Program-made: the position numbers and the translations under genes | Part shown: positions 16,339 through 24,989 of the stretch, one piece after another | Position numbering within the stretch: the first letter of the stretch is position 1 | How the letters are laid out: each line of letters opens with the position of its first letter | Notes under the pieces: model-generated | Told to the model about the DNA's origin: nothing | What the model saw: the letters and a program-made list of their open reading frames with translations, nothing else | Databases searched by the model: none | Source: Betaproteobacteria bacterium | Lineage (GTDB): Bacteria; Pseudomonadota; Gammaproteobacteria; Burkholderiales; Burkholderiaceae_C | Assembly: GCA_016716535.1 (NCBI GenBank) | Contig: JADJWD010000001.1 | Span: 124,001-188,000 of the forward strand | Direction of reading: 5' to 3' | DNA length: 64,000 bases

Positions 16339-17712
16339 TCAGTCTGCCTGCTTCCTCAAAAACGCCGGAATCTCGATCTCGTCCATGCCGTTGCTCGCCA
16401 GCGCCTCCACCTTCGCGGCCGCCTGGTCGGCGCGCGGGCGACGCCAGACACTCGGCGTGTTGAGGTTGTCGTAGTGCTGGGGCGGCTGTTGCGGCGGCAG
16501 CGCGGCCTGTGGCGCGGTGGTGAAGCCGACCGCAGCACCGCCGTTGCCGCCGGCCACACCACCCGCGCCCGCGCCCATCGGCTGCGTCAGCACCGGCAGC
16601 CCGTCGGTGCCGTTGCGCAGGTGCGCGTGCGTGGCGGTCTGCGCGTGCACCTGGCCGTGGCCGTGCGCGGGGTGGCCATGCGCCGGCGTCTGCGGCTGCT
16701 GGTGCACGACGGTGAGCCCGGCGCCCGGCCCCGGGCCGGTGGGCGCCTGCACCTTGCGCGCGCTCGACAGGCCGGTGGCGATGACGGTCACGCGCAACTG
16801 GTCGCCCAGGCTCTCGTCGTAGGCGGTGCCGAAAATGACGTGCGCGTCGTCGGCCGCGTAGCGGCGGATCGTGTTCATCACGCTGCGGCTCTCGGCGAGC
16901 TTGAAGCTGCTCTTCTTGGCCGCGATGAGCACGAGCACGCCGCGCGCGCCGGAGAGGTCGATGCCTTCCAGCAGCGGGCAGGCCACTGCGAGTTCGGCCG
17001 CCTTGCTGGCGCGGTCGGGGCCGCCGGCGATGGCCGTGCCCATCATCGCCTTGCCCGGCTCGCTCATCACCGTCTTCACGTCCTCGAAGTCGACGTTCAC
17101 GAGGCCCGGGATGTGGATGATGTCGCTGATGCCGCCGACCGCGTTGCGCAGCACGTCGTTGGCGTGCGCGAAGGCGTCCTCCTGCGTCACCTCGTCGCCC
17201 AGCACGTCCATCAGCTTCTCGTTGAGCACGACGATCAGGCTGTCGACGTTGGCCTCGAGTTCGGCGACGCCGTCGTTGGCCTGCTTGTGCCGCTTGCCAC
17301 CCTCGAACTCGAAGGGCTTGGTGACGACACCCACCGTCAGGATGCCCATCTCGCGCGCAACGCGGGCGATGATCGGCGCGGCGCCGGTGCCGGTGCCGCC
17401 GCCCATGCCGGCGGTGATGAAGAGCATGTGCGCGCCGTCGATCGCGACGCGGATGCGCTCCATCGCCTCTTCGGCGGCGGCGCGGCCCACCGCCGGCTTG
17501 CCGCCGGCGCCCAGGCCGTTGGCGCCCAGCTGCACCAGCGTGCTGGCGCTGCTGCGGTTCAGCGCCTGCGCATCGGTGTTGGCGCAGATGAACTCCACGC
17601 CCTGCACGCCGTGGTCGATCATGTGCTCGACGGCGTTGCCGCCGCCGCCGCCGACGCCGATCACCTTGATCTGCGTGCCCTGACTGAAGTCGTCGATCAT
17701 TTCGATGGGCAT
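16339..17712 (-). CDS. ftsZ: Cell division protein FtsZ with a histidine-rich linker
   Basis: A tubulin-like GTPase of 457 residues that forms the division ring. The GTP-binding signature GGGTGTG is at about residues 104-110, the T7 loop region carries VNVDFEDVK, and the C-terminal FtsA/ZipA-binding peptide is DEIEIPAFLRKQAD. The start at 17712 is set by a strong GGAGG seven bases upstream. The linker between globular domain and tail is unusual: residues 337-364 contain eight His as GHPAHGHGQVHAQTATHAH, followed by Gly/Ala/Pro-rich sequence. It is the last dcw gene; lpxC, which often follows, is absent and a convergent MocR gene lies there. Confidence 0.97.
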   Translation of the reverse strand: MPIEMIDDFSQGTQIKVIGVGGGGGNAVEHMIDHGVQGVEFICANTDAQALNRSSASTLVQLGANGLGAGGKPAVGRAAAEEAMERIRVAIDGAHMLFITAGMGGGTGTGAAPIIARVAREMGILTVGVVTKPFEFEGGKRHKQANDGVAELEANVDSLIVVLNEKLMDVLGDEVTQEDAFAHANDVLRNAVGGISDIIHIPGLVNVDFEDVKTVMSEPGKAMMGTAIAGGPDRASKAAELAVACPLLEGIDLSGARGVLVLIAAKKSSFKLAESRSVMNTIRRYAADDAHVIFGTAYDESLGDQLRVTVIATGLSSARKVQAPTGPGPGAGLTVVHQQPQTPAHGHPAHGHGQVHAQTATHAHLRNGTDGLPVLTQPMGAGAGGVAGGNGGAAVGFTTAPQAALPPQQPPQHYDNLNTPSVWRRPRADQAAAKVEALASNGMDEIEIPAFLRKQAD

Positions 17713-17882
17713 AGAGCCTCCTTGGTATCGCGGGTTGCAGTTGCCGAACGTTGCCTGTGTCGTCGTGTGGAGTAGCCGGGTTTCTTCATGCTCTTCTTCG
17801 TGCACCTCTGCGTGCTCTTCTTCGTAGGTCCCAACGCTGTCGTCGTTGTTCTTTCATCGTCTTCGTTGTCGTTGTTGTTCTT
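17713..17882 (-). promoter_or_regulatory. Purine-rich ftsA-ftsZ intergenic leader
   Basis: This 170-bp spacer is the largest gap in the dcw cluster and reads as a GA/AAC-rich strand, clearly lower in GC than its surroundings. It contains the direct repeat ACGAAGAAGAGCA twice (17813-17825 and 17789-17801, 24-bp period) and ends in the ftsZ ribosome-binding site GGAGG. It is a likely site of extra ftsZ control (promoter or mRNA processing); no convincing -35/-10 pair was found. Confidence 0.5.
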
Positions 17883-19127
17883 CTAGAAATTGCCGAGGAA
17901 CCAGTCCTTCGCGCGCCCGAGCACGGTCTTCACCGAGCCGGCCTGCGCCGCGGCCTTGCCGCCACGCACACGCGCGATGCGCGCCTCTTCGAGCAGCCCC
18001 ATCACGGTGGCGCTGCGCGGGTTGGCGACCATGTCGTACAGCGGCCCGCTGTAGGTGGGCGTGCCGCGCCGCACGGGCTTGAGGAAGATGTCTTCGCCGA
18101 GTTCCACCATGCCGGGCATCACCGCGCTGCCGCCGGTGAGGACGATGCCGCTGGAGAGCAGCTCTTCGTAGCCGCTCTCGCGGATGACCTGGTGCACGAG
18201 CGAGAAGATCTCCTCGACGCGCGGCTCGATGACGCCGGCCAGCGCCTGGCGGCTCAACATGCGCGGCGCGCGGTCGCCGAGGCCGGGCACCTCCACCTGC
18301 TCGGCCGGGTCGGCCAGCAGCTGCTTGGCGACACCGTGCTCGAGCTTGATCTCCTCGGCGTCCTTGGTCGGCGTGCGCAGCGCCATCGCGATGTCGCTGG
18401 TGATGAGGTCGCCGGCGATCGGGATCACCGCCGTGTGGCGCACGCTGCCGTCGGTGTAGACCTGCACGTCGGTGGTGCCGGCGCCGATGTCGACCACCGC
18501 GACGCCGAGGCTCTTCTCGTCGTCGGTCAACACCGCGACGGCACTGGCGCTCGGGTTCAGCACCAGGCCCGCGACTTCCAGCCCGCAGCGGCGCACGCAC
18601 TTGAGGATGTTCTCGGCCGCGCTGCCGGCGCCGGTGACGATGTGCACCTTCACCTCGAGGCGGCTGCCGCTCATGCCGATCGGCTCCTTGACCTCGTGGC
18701 CGTCGATGACGAACTCCTGCGGCTCGACGAGCAGCAGGCGCTGGTCGTTCGGAATGTTGATCGCCTTCGCGGTCTCGACGACCCGCGCCACGTCCGCGGG
18801 CGAGACCTCGCGGTTGTCGCGCACGATCACCATGCCGGTGGAGTTGATGCCGCGGATGTGGCTGCCGGTGATGCCGGTGAAGACGGCGCCCACCTTGCAG
18901 GCGGCCATCATCTCGGCCTCTTTCAGCGCCTGCTGGATGCTCTGCACCGTGGCGTCGATGTTGACGACGACGCCGCGCTTCAACCCCGAGGTCGGCGCGA
19001 TGCCCATGCCGGCCAGGCGCAGCTCGCTGCCGCCGGCGCCGTCGGGCATCACCTCGGCCGCGACCACCATCACCTTGTGGGTGCCGATGTCCAGCCCGAA
19101 GACCATGTCCTTGTATTCCTTGGCCAT
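17883..19127 (-). CDS. ftsA: Cell division protein FtsA
   Basis: A 414-residue actin-like ATPase that anchors FtsZ to the membrane and recruits later division proteins. It begins AKEYKDMVFGLDIGTHKVMVV (phosphate-1 motif) and shows the phosphate-2 motif VVDIGAGTTDVQVY and adenosine motif GIVLTGGSAVMPG. The C-terminal amphipathic membrane helix is KTVLGRAKDWFLGNF. It lies 30 bp downstream of ftsQ and is separated from ftsZ by a purine-rich leader. Confidence 0.96.
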   Translation of the reverse strand: MAKEYKDMVFGLDIGTHKVMVVAAEVMPDGAGGSELRLAGMGIAPTSGLKRGVVVNIDATVQSIQQALKEAEMMAACKVGAVFTGITGSHIRGINSTGMVIVRDNREVSPADVARVVETAKAINIPNDQRLLLVEPQEFVIDGHEVKEPIGMSGSRLEVKVHIVTGAGSAAENILKCVRRCGLEVAGLVLNPSASAVAVLTDDEKSLGVAVVDIGAGTTDVQVYTDGSVRHTAVIPIAGDLITSDIAMALRTPTKDAEEIKLEHGVAKQLLADPAEQVEVPGLGDRAPRMLSRQALAGVIEPRVEEIFSLVHQVIRESGYEELLSSGIVLTGGSAVMPGMVELGEDIFLKPVRRGTPTYSGPLYDMVANPRSATVMGLLEEARIARVRGGKAAAQAGSVKTVLGRAKDWFLGNF

Positions 19128-19157
19128 GCGGTGTTCCTGCTTGCTGCCCTTGCCTCG

Positions 19158-20006
19158 TCAGTTGCTCTTCACTGCGCCAGGCCCGGCGGCCGGCGCCGCG
19201 GTGCTCACGCCGCGCAGGCGGATCGCGTAGCCGTCGGCGTGCCGCAGGTCGGCGTGCAGCAGCGGCTGCCGGTAGCGCGCCGTGAAGTGGCCCACCGTGC
19301 GCAGGAAGCGCTCGGTGCGCTCGGCCACCTCGGCCTCGCTGCCGCGGCCGATCTCGACGACGACACGCTGGTCCAGCTCGGCCCGCCACGAGCCGCGACC
19401 CGACAGCGCCATCCGCTCGATGCGCCGGCCCTGCGCCGCGAACGCCGGCGCGAGCCGCTGCCACACCGCCAGCATCTCGGCCGCGCGCCCCTCGGGGCCG
19501 GTGAAGAGCGGCAGCGCCTCGTCATCGACATCGCCGACGTTGGCCTCGAACACTTCGCCGAAGGTGTTGACGAGGCGCGTCATGCCGGCCTGGTCGCCTT
19601 CGCTCGCCTCCCACAACGCCAGCGCCTCGTGCTCCTCGAGCTGCACGACGAGGCGGTCGGGCCAGATGCGGCGCACGATCGCGCGCCGCACCCACGGCAC
19701 CGCCTCGAAGGCGCGCTGCGCTTCGGCCAGATCGATGCTGAAGAAGTTGCCGGCCAGTTCGGGCAGCGCGTGCGTGCGCAGCGTCGGCACCTGGCTGCGC
19801 GTGAGCGTGCCCTGCACTTCGATCGAGCGCAGCGTGAAAGTCGGTGCGCGCGTCAGCCACAACACGCCGGCCACCACCAGCGCCGCGACGAGCCCGGTGA
19901 TGACGAGCACGAAGGCGATGTTCATCAGCCGCACGTCCAGCGGCAGCCGCGCCGGCGCGGCCGCAATGGCCGACGCAGCGGAGCGGGTGCGGGTGAGGCG
20001 GGCCAT
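19158..20006 (-). CDS. ftsQ: Cell division protein FtsQ
   Basis: A bitopic divisome protein of 282 residues: a short cytoplasmic N-terminus, one membrane helix (about residues 30-52, NIAFVLVITGLVAALVVAGV), the POTRA domain (FTLRSIEVQGTLTRSQVPTLR) and the FtsQ beta-domain ending near LRHADGYAIRL. It links FtsB/FtsL with earlier division proteins. The ATG at 20006 follows the ddl stop by 13 bp; an upstream start at 20036 would overlap ddl and add ten unlikely residues. The C-terminus ends with an Ala/Pro tail. Confidence 0.93.
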   Translation of the reverse strand: MARLTRTRSAASAIAAAPARLPLDVRLMNIAFVLVITGLVAALVVAGVLWLTRAPTFTLRSIEVQGTLTRSQVPTLRTHALPELAGNFFSIDLAEAQRAFEAVPWVRRAIVRRIWPDRLVVQLEEHEALALWEASEGDQAGMTRLVNTFGEVFEANVGDVDDEALPLFTGPEGRAAEMLAVWQRLAPAFAAQGRRIERMALSGRGSWRAELDQRVVVEIGRGSEAEVAERTERFLRTVGHFTARYRQPLLHADLRHADGYAIRLRGVSTAAPAAGPGAVKSN

Positions 20007-20019
20007 GGTGGTGTGGTCT

Positions 20020-21015
20020 TCAGCGCGCCGGCGCATCCAGCCGCGCGGCGCGCAGCAGTTGCAGGCACAGCGCCTCGTAGCTGATGCCGGCGGCGCGCGC
20101 CGACATCGGCACCAGCGAGTGGCTGGTCATGCCCGGGCTCGTGTTCATCTCGAGCAGGAAGAGGCGCCCGTCGCTGGCGCGCTGCATCAGGTCGGCGCGG
20201 CCCCAGCCGCGGCAGCCGAGCGCGCGGTAGGCGGCCATCGTCAGGCGCTGCACTTCGGCCTCTTCGGCCGGCGGCAGGCCGCTCGGGCAGCGGTAGCCCG
20301 TGTCGTCGCTGAAGTACTTGTGCTCGTAGTCGTAGTTGCCGGCCGGCGCGTCGATGCGCACGACCGGCAGCGCGCGGGCGCTCGCGCCTTCGCCGATGAC
20401 CGGGCAGGTCAGCTCGATGCCGTCGACGAACTCCTCGCACAGCACGTCGGCGTCGTACTGCGCGGCCAGCGCGACGGCGGCCTGCATCTCCGAGTAGCCC
20501 ATCACCTTCGTCACGCCGATCGAGCTGCCCTCGCGCGGCGGCTTGACGATCAACGGCAGCCCGAGGTCGTCGGGCACGGCGCGCAGCAGCACCGGCTGCT
20601 GGTGGCCGGCTTCGAGGCACACCCAGTTCGGCGTGGGCAGCCCTTCGGCGAGCCACAGCCGCTTGGTCATCACCTTGTCGAGCGCGATGGCGCTGGCCAG
20701 CACGCCGCTGCCGGTGTAGGGGATGCCGAGCAGCTCGAGCGCGCCCTGCACGGTGCCGTCTTCGCCGTGGCGGCCATGCAGCGCGATGAAGACGCGCGCG
20801 TAGCCGTCGCGCTTCAGCTCGCCGAGGTCGCGGTCGGCCGGGTCGAAGGCGTGCGCGTCGACGCCTTGCGATTGCAGAGCGGCGAGCACGCCGCCGCCGC
20901 TCATCAGCGAGATCTCGCGCTCGGCGCTCTTGCCGCCCATCAGCACGGCAACCTTGCCGAGGGCGGCGATGTCTTCGGATGCAGCAGATGCAGCAGGCAC
21001 GGCAGCGGCACTCAT
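20020..21015 (-). CDS. ddl: D-alanine--D-alanine ligase
   Basis: A 331-residue ATP-grasp ligase making the D-Ala-D-Ala dipeptide for MurF. Motifs include VAVLMGGKSAEREISLMSG, the LHGRHGEDGTVQGALELLGIPYTGSGV segment and the metal-binding C-terminal LLEMNTSPGMTSHSLVP. The ATG overlaps the murC stop (ATGA at 21012-21015). Slightly longer than E. coli DdlB, within the family range. Confidence 0.96.
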   Translation of the reverse strand: MSAAAVPAASAASEDIAALGKVAVLMGGKSAEREISLMSGGGVLAALQSQGVDAHAFDPADRDLGELKRDGYARVFIALHGRHGEDGTVQGALELLGIPYTGSGVLASAIALDKVMTKRLWLAEGLPTPNWVCLEAGHQQPVLLRAVPDDLGLPLIVKPPREGSSIGVTKVMGYSEMQAAVALAAQYDADVLCEEFVDGIELTCPVIGEGASARALPVVRIDAPAGNYDYEHKYFSDDTGYRCPSGLPPAEEAEVQRLTMAAYRALGCRGWGRADLMQRASDGRLFLLEMNTSPGMTSHSLVPMSARAAGISYEALCLQLLRAARLDAPAR

Positions 21016-22436
21016 TGCGCCAGCTCCTTCAGCTTCGCGGGCACGCCGCCGATCGAGCCGGCGCCCATCGTGATGACGACGTCGCCGCCGCGCGCCGCGA
21101 CGGCCAGCGCCGCGGGCAACGCCTGCACGTCAGCGACAAAGCGGCAGCGCTCGCCGCCCATTGCCTTTTCGACCGCGGCGGCCAACGTGCGCCCGTCGGC
21201 ACCGGCGATCGGCGCTTCGGAAGCGGCGTAGACCTCGGTCAAGAACACGGTGTCGAAGCGCGCCAGCACGGCGACGAAGTCGGCGAAGCAGTCGCGCGTG
21301 CGCGTGTAGCGGTGCGGCTGAAAGGCGAGCACGAGCCGCCGCCCCGGGAACGCACCGCGCGCGGCGGCCAGCACCGCCGCCATCTCGACCGGGTGGTGGC
21401 CGTAGTCGTCGACGAGGGTGAAGAGCCCGCTCCCAGCGGCATCCGTGGCCTTCAGCTCGCCGTGGCGCTGGAAGCGCCGGCCGACGCCGGCGAACTTCGC
21501 CAGCGCCCGCTGCACCGGCGCATCCGGCAGGCCAAGCTCCTGCGCCACCCCGATCGCCGCCAGCGCATTGCGCACGTTGTGCTCGCCGGCGAGGTTCAGC
21601 GTCACCGGCAGGTCGGCTGCGGCGCGGCGTCGCACGGTGAACTGCATCTGGCCGCCAGGGACGGCGCGGATGTCGGTCGCGTGCAGATCGAGATCGTCGT
21701 TGCCGGCGGCTTCGGCATTGCCGAGGCCGTAAGTGAGAAGCGGCCGCTCGATCGCCGGCAGGATCGCGCGCACGCCGGCATCGTCGGTGCACAGCACGGC
21801 GCGGCCGTAGAACGGCAGCCGGTGCAGGAAGTCGACAAACGCGCCGCGCAGCCGCGCCACGTCGTGGCCGTAGGTCTCCATGTGGTCGGCGTCGATGTTG
21901 GTGACGACGGCGACGACCGGGTTCAGCACGAGGAAGCTCGCGTCGCTCTCGTCGGCCTCGACGACGATGCACTCGCCGGCGCCCAGGCGCGAGTTCGCGC
22001 CCACCGCTTCGAGCTTGCCGCCGATCACGAACGTCGGGTCCTCGCCGGCCTCGGCCAGCACGCTGGCCACCAGCGACGTGGTCGTCGTCTTGCCGTGTGT
22101 GCCGGCGACGGCGATGCCCATCTTCAGCCGCATCAGTTCGGCCAGCAGCACGGCGCGCGGCACCACCGGCACACGCGCGGCGCGCGCGGCCAGCACCTCG
22201 GGGTTGTCGGCCTTCACCGCGGTGGAGGTGACGACCGCCTGCGCGCCGGCGATCTGCGGCGCGGCGTGACCGATGAAGACCTGCACGCCGAGCGACGCGA
22301 GGCGGCGCGTCGCCTCGCTTTCGGCGGCGTCGGAGCCGCTGACGCGATAACCCTGCGTGGCCAGGATCTCGGCGATCGCGCTCATGCCGGCGCCGCCGAT
22401 GCCGACGAAGTGGATGTGGCGCACGGCGTGTTTCAC
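21012..22436 (-). CDS. murC: UDP-N-acetylmuramate--L-alanine ligase MurC
   Basis: A 474-residue Mur ligase adding L-Ala to UDP-MurNAc. It starts with KHAVRHIHFVGIGGAGMSAIAEIL, has the ATP loop GTHGKTTTTSL, the ECIVVEADESDASFL segment, and DDYGHHPVEMAA in the third domain. The GTG start at 22436 overlaps the murG stop (GTGA), giving the canonical N-terminus. murB, often between murC and ddl, is absent. Confidence 0.96.
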   Translation of the reverse strand: MKHAVRHIHFVGIGGAGMSAIAEILATQGYRVSGSDAAESEATRRLASLGVQVFIGHAAPQIAGAQAVVTSTAVKADNPEVLAARAARVPVVPRAVLLAELMRLKMGIAVAGTHGKTTTTSLVASVLAEAGEDPTFVIGGKLEAVGANSRLGAGECIVVEADESDASFLVLNPVVAVVTNIDADHMETYGHDVARLRGAFVDFLHRLPFYGRAVLCTDDAGVRAILPAIERPLLTYGLGNAEAAGNDDLDLHATDIRAVPGGQMQFTVRRRAAADLPVTLNLAGEHNVRNALAAIGVAQELGLPDAPVQRALAKFAGVGRRFQRHGELKATDAAGSGLFTLVDDYGHHPVEMAAVLAAARGAFPGRRLVLAFQPHRYTRTRDCFADFVAVLARFDTVFLTEVYAASEAPIAGADGRTLAAAVEKAMGGERCRFVADVQALPAALAVAARGGDVVITMGAGSIGGVPAKLKELAQ

Positions 22437-23539
22437 TTCGCCGTCCCTTCTGTCCTCTTGGCAGCGAGCCGCACGATCTCGTCGGCCACCCGCGCCGCGG
22501 CGTTCGGCCGCGCGAGCGCACGCGCCTTGGTCGCCATCTCGACGAGCCGCGGCCGGTCGAGCGAGCGCAGCACATCGGCCAGCTTCTCCGCCGTCAGCTC
22601 GGCCTGCGGGAGATGGATCGCCGCGCCGTGGCCGGCCAGCCACTCGGCGTTGTCGCGCTGGTGCGACGTCGTGCTGACGATCAGCGGCACGAGGATCGCC
22701 GGCACGCCGGCCGTGCACAGTTCGCTGACGGTGATCGCGCCGGCGCGGCAGAGCATCACGTCGCACGCGGCAAGCCGCGCGGCCATGTCGTCGATGAACG
22801 GCAGCACCTCGACGCGGTCGATGCCCGCGGCCGCGTACGCCGCGCGCACGGTCTCGAACTGCGCAGCGCCCGTCTGGTGCACGACCTGCGGCCGCTCGGC
22901 GTCGGCGAGCAGCGCCAGCGCCGCCGGCAGCGTCTGGTTCAGCACCTGCGCGCCGAGGCTGCCGCCGACGACGAGCAGCGAGAGCGGCCCGAGCCGGCCG
23001 GCATAACGCGCCGACGGTGCAGCCAGCGCCTCGATCTCGGCGCGCACCGGGTTGCCGGTGACGAGGCCGTGGCGGGCGCGTTTCACGGCCTCGCCGTCGA
23101 ACCCGAAGGCCACCGCGTCGGCCAGCGGCAGCAGCGACTTGTTCGACAGCAGCAGCGCCGCGTCGGCATTGACGAGCACGAGCGGCCGGTTCAGCAGCGA
23201 CGCCATCAGCCCGCCGGGGAAACACACGTACCCGCCCATGCCGAGCACCGCGTCGGCGCCGCGCCGGCGCAGGATGCCCAGGCTGTCCCACATCGCCTTC
23301 ATCAGGCGCAGGCCGCCGGTCAGCGTGTGCACGAGGCCCTTGCCGCGCAGGCCGCTGAAAGTCAGCCGGTCCATCGGCAGCGCGGCCTCGCCCGTGCTCG
23401 GCACGAGACGGTTCTCGATGCCGTGCGTCGTACCGAGCCAGCTCACCGTCCAACCGCGCCGCTGCATCTCGCGCGCGACCGCGAGCCCGGGCATCACGTG
23501 CCCGCCGGTGCCCGCGGCCATCACGACGAGATGCGGCAT
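22433..23539 (-). CDS. murG: UDP-GlcNAc:lipid I N-acetylglucosaminyltransferase MurG
   Basis: The 368-residue peripheral membrane glycosyltransferase converts lipid I to lipid II. The N-terminal glycine loop VVMAAGTGGHVMPGLAVA and second loop LLVVGGSLGAQVLNQTLP are clear, as is the donor-site region CRAGAITVSELCTAGVPAILVPLI. The widely conserved HEQN stretch is replaced by LVNADAALLLSNK, possibly a lineage feature. Its ATG overlaps the ftsW stop (ATGA). Confidence 0.95.
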   Translation of the reverse strand: MPHLVVMAAGTGGHVMPGLAVAREMQRRGWTVSWLGTTHGIENRLVPSTGEAALPMDRLTFSGLRGKGLVHTLTGGLRLMKAMWDSLGILRRRGADAVLGMGGYVCFPGGLMASLLNRPLVLVNADAALLLSNKSLLPLADAVAFGFDGEAVKRARHGLVTGNPVRAEIEALAAPSARYAGRLGPLSLLVVGGSLGAQVLNQTLPAALALLADAERPQVVHQTGAAQFETVRAAYAAAGIDRVEVLPFIDDMAARLAACDVMLCRAGAITVSELCTAGVPAILVPLIVSTTSHQRDNAEWLAGHGAAIHLPQAELTAEKLADVLRSLDRPRLVEMATKARALARPNAAARVADEIVRLAAKRTEGTAK

Positions 23540-24876
23540 CACGCCCTGCCTCCGCGCATCAGCGCCCGGCTCTCGATGTCGACGCGCAACACCAGCGCCA
23601 GCGCCACCAGGTTCATCAGGATCGCGCTGCCGCCGTAGCTCATCAGCGGCAGCGTCAGGCCCTTGGTCGGCAGCACGCCGAGGTTGACGCCCATGTTGAT
23701 GAACGCCTGGAAGCCGAACCACACGCCGATGCCCTGCACCATCAGCCCGGCGAACACGCGGTCGAGCGCCACTGCCTGCCGGCCGATCAGGAAGATGCGC
23801 CGCGTCAACCAGAAGAACAGCACGATGACGGTGGCGACACCGATGAAGCCGAGTTCCTCGCCGATCACCGCAAGCAGGAAGTCGGTGTGCGCTTCGGGCA
23901 GGTAGTGCAGCTTCTCGACGCTGTCGCCGAGGCCCTGGCCGAACACCTCGCCGCGGCCGAAGGCGATCAGCGAGTGCGTCAGCTGGTACGCCTTGCCCTG
24001 CGCATACGCCGGGTCCCACGGCTCGAGGTAGGCGAAGATGCGCTCGCGCTTCTCGGGGCTGAACGCGATCACGAGCACGAAGGTGAACACCAGCACCGCG
24101 CACGAGAGCATGAACATGCGCCCGTTGACGCCGCCGAGGAAGAGGATGCCCATCGAGATGACGGCCACGACCATGAAGGCGCCCATGTCGGGCTGGCGCA
24201 GCAACAGTGCGCCGGTGAAACCGAGCGCCACCGCCATCGGCCACACCGCCTTCACGAAGTCTTCCTTCAGCTCCATCTTGCGCACCATGTAGCTGGCGGC
24301 GTACATCGCCATCGCGAGCTTGGCCAGTTCGCTCGGCTGGAAGTTCATGACGCCGAGCGGAATCCAGCGGCGCGAGTTGTTGACGACCTTGCCGATGCCG
24401 GGGATCAGCACCGCGACGAGCAGCACGAGCGCGGCGACGAAGACCCACGGCGCAGCCTTCTCCCACACCTTGATCGGCGCTCGCAGCGCGACGAGCGCCG
24501 CGGCAAAGCCGATGCCCAGCGACAGCAGGTGGCGCGAGAGGAAGTAGGTGGGCGTGTAGCGCGCGAACTTCGGGTTGTCGGGCAATGCGACGGTGGCCGA
24601 ATAGACCATCACGACGCCGAGCACGAGCAGCGCAACGACAACGGCGACGAGCGCCTGGTCGAACGCGAGCAGCCGCACCGGCCGGTCGCCGCCGATGTGC
24701 ACCTGGTCGCGCACGGGCAGGCCCTTGACGGGGCGCCCCCAGCGGCCGTCGCCCTTCGTGCCGGCGCCGGCCAAGGCGGGGCGGCGCTGGGCGAGCCAGT
24801 GCAGCGCGGCGGCGAGGGTGCGGCCGGCGCTGGTGGTGATGGCGCTGATGGCGCCGAGGACGGCGAAGCGCTTCAT
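23539..24876 (-). CDS. ftsW: Peptidoglycan glycosyltransferase FtsW
   Basis: A 445-residue SEDS-family glycosyltransferase that polymerises septal peptidoglycan with FtsI. After a cytoplasmic segment of about 80 residues come roughly ten membrane helices. The SEDS motifs NNSRRWIPLG, FQPSELAKL and the loop GQGLGDSVEKLHYLPEAHTDFLLAVIGEELG (with the key Asp) are visible, and INMGVNLGVLPTKGLTLPLMSYGGS closes the family signature. The ATG at 24876 overlaps the stop of the small ORF upstream (ATGA). Confidence 0.95.
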   Translation of the reverse strand: MKRFAVLGAISAITTSAGRTLAAALHWLAQRRPALAGAGTKGDGRWGRPVKGLPVRDQVHIGGDRPVRLLAFDQALVAVVVALLVLGVVMVYSATVALPDNPKFARYTPTYFLSRHLLSLGIGFAAALVALRAPIKVWEKAAPWVFVAALVLLVAVLIPGIGKVVNNSRRWIPLGVMNFQPSELAKLAMAMYAASYMVRKMELKEDFVKAVWPMAVALGFTGALLLRQPDMGAFMVVAVISMGILFLGGVNGRMFMLSCAVLVFTFVLVIAFSPEKRERIFAYLEPWDPAYAQGKAYQLTHSLIAFGRGEVFGQGLGDSVEKLHYLPEAHTDFLLAVIGEELGFIGVATVIVLFFWLTRRIFLIGRQAVALDRVFAGLMVQGIGVWFGFQAFINMGVNLGVLPTKGLTLPLMSYGGSAILMNLVALALVLRVDIESRALMRGGRA

Positions 24877-24989
24877 GCGGTAAGCCTCGGCTTCTTCGGC
24901 TGCCGCACCGGCGGGCGGTCTTTCCAGGGCTTGCGGGGCACCGGGCGGTTGGGGAGGGAGGGGGCGACGAAGGTACGTCGGGTGCTCAT
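24873..24989 (-). CDS. Possible 38-residue basic protein encoded between murD and ftsW
   Basis: This ORF joins two dcw genes by perfect 4-bp overlaps: its ATG overlaps the murD stop (24986-24989) and its TGA overlaps the ftsW ATG (24873-24876). The product is very basic and Pro-rich: it begins MSTRRTFVAPSLPNRP and ends RPPVRQPKKPRLTA. No hydrophobic segment or known domain is seen. The junction geometry equals that of the true genes around it, which argues for translation, at least as a coupling peptide for ftsW. It could alternatively be an accident of GC-rich sequence. Confidence 0.5.
   Translation of the reverse strand: MSTRRTFVAPSLPNRPVPRKPWKDRPPVRQPKKPRLTA

Noticed and set aside
17713..17805. 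N-terminal extension of FtsZ starting at 17805
   Set aside because: The strong GGAGG and family N-terminus support 17712; the extension is translated leader sequence.
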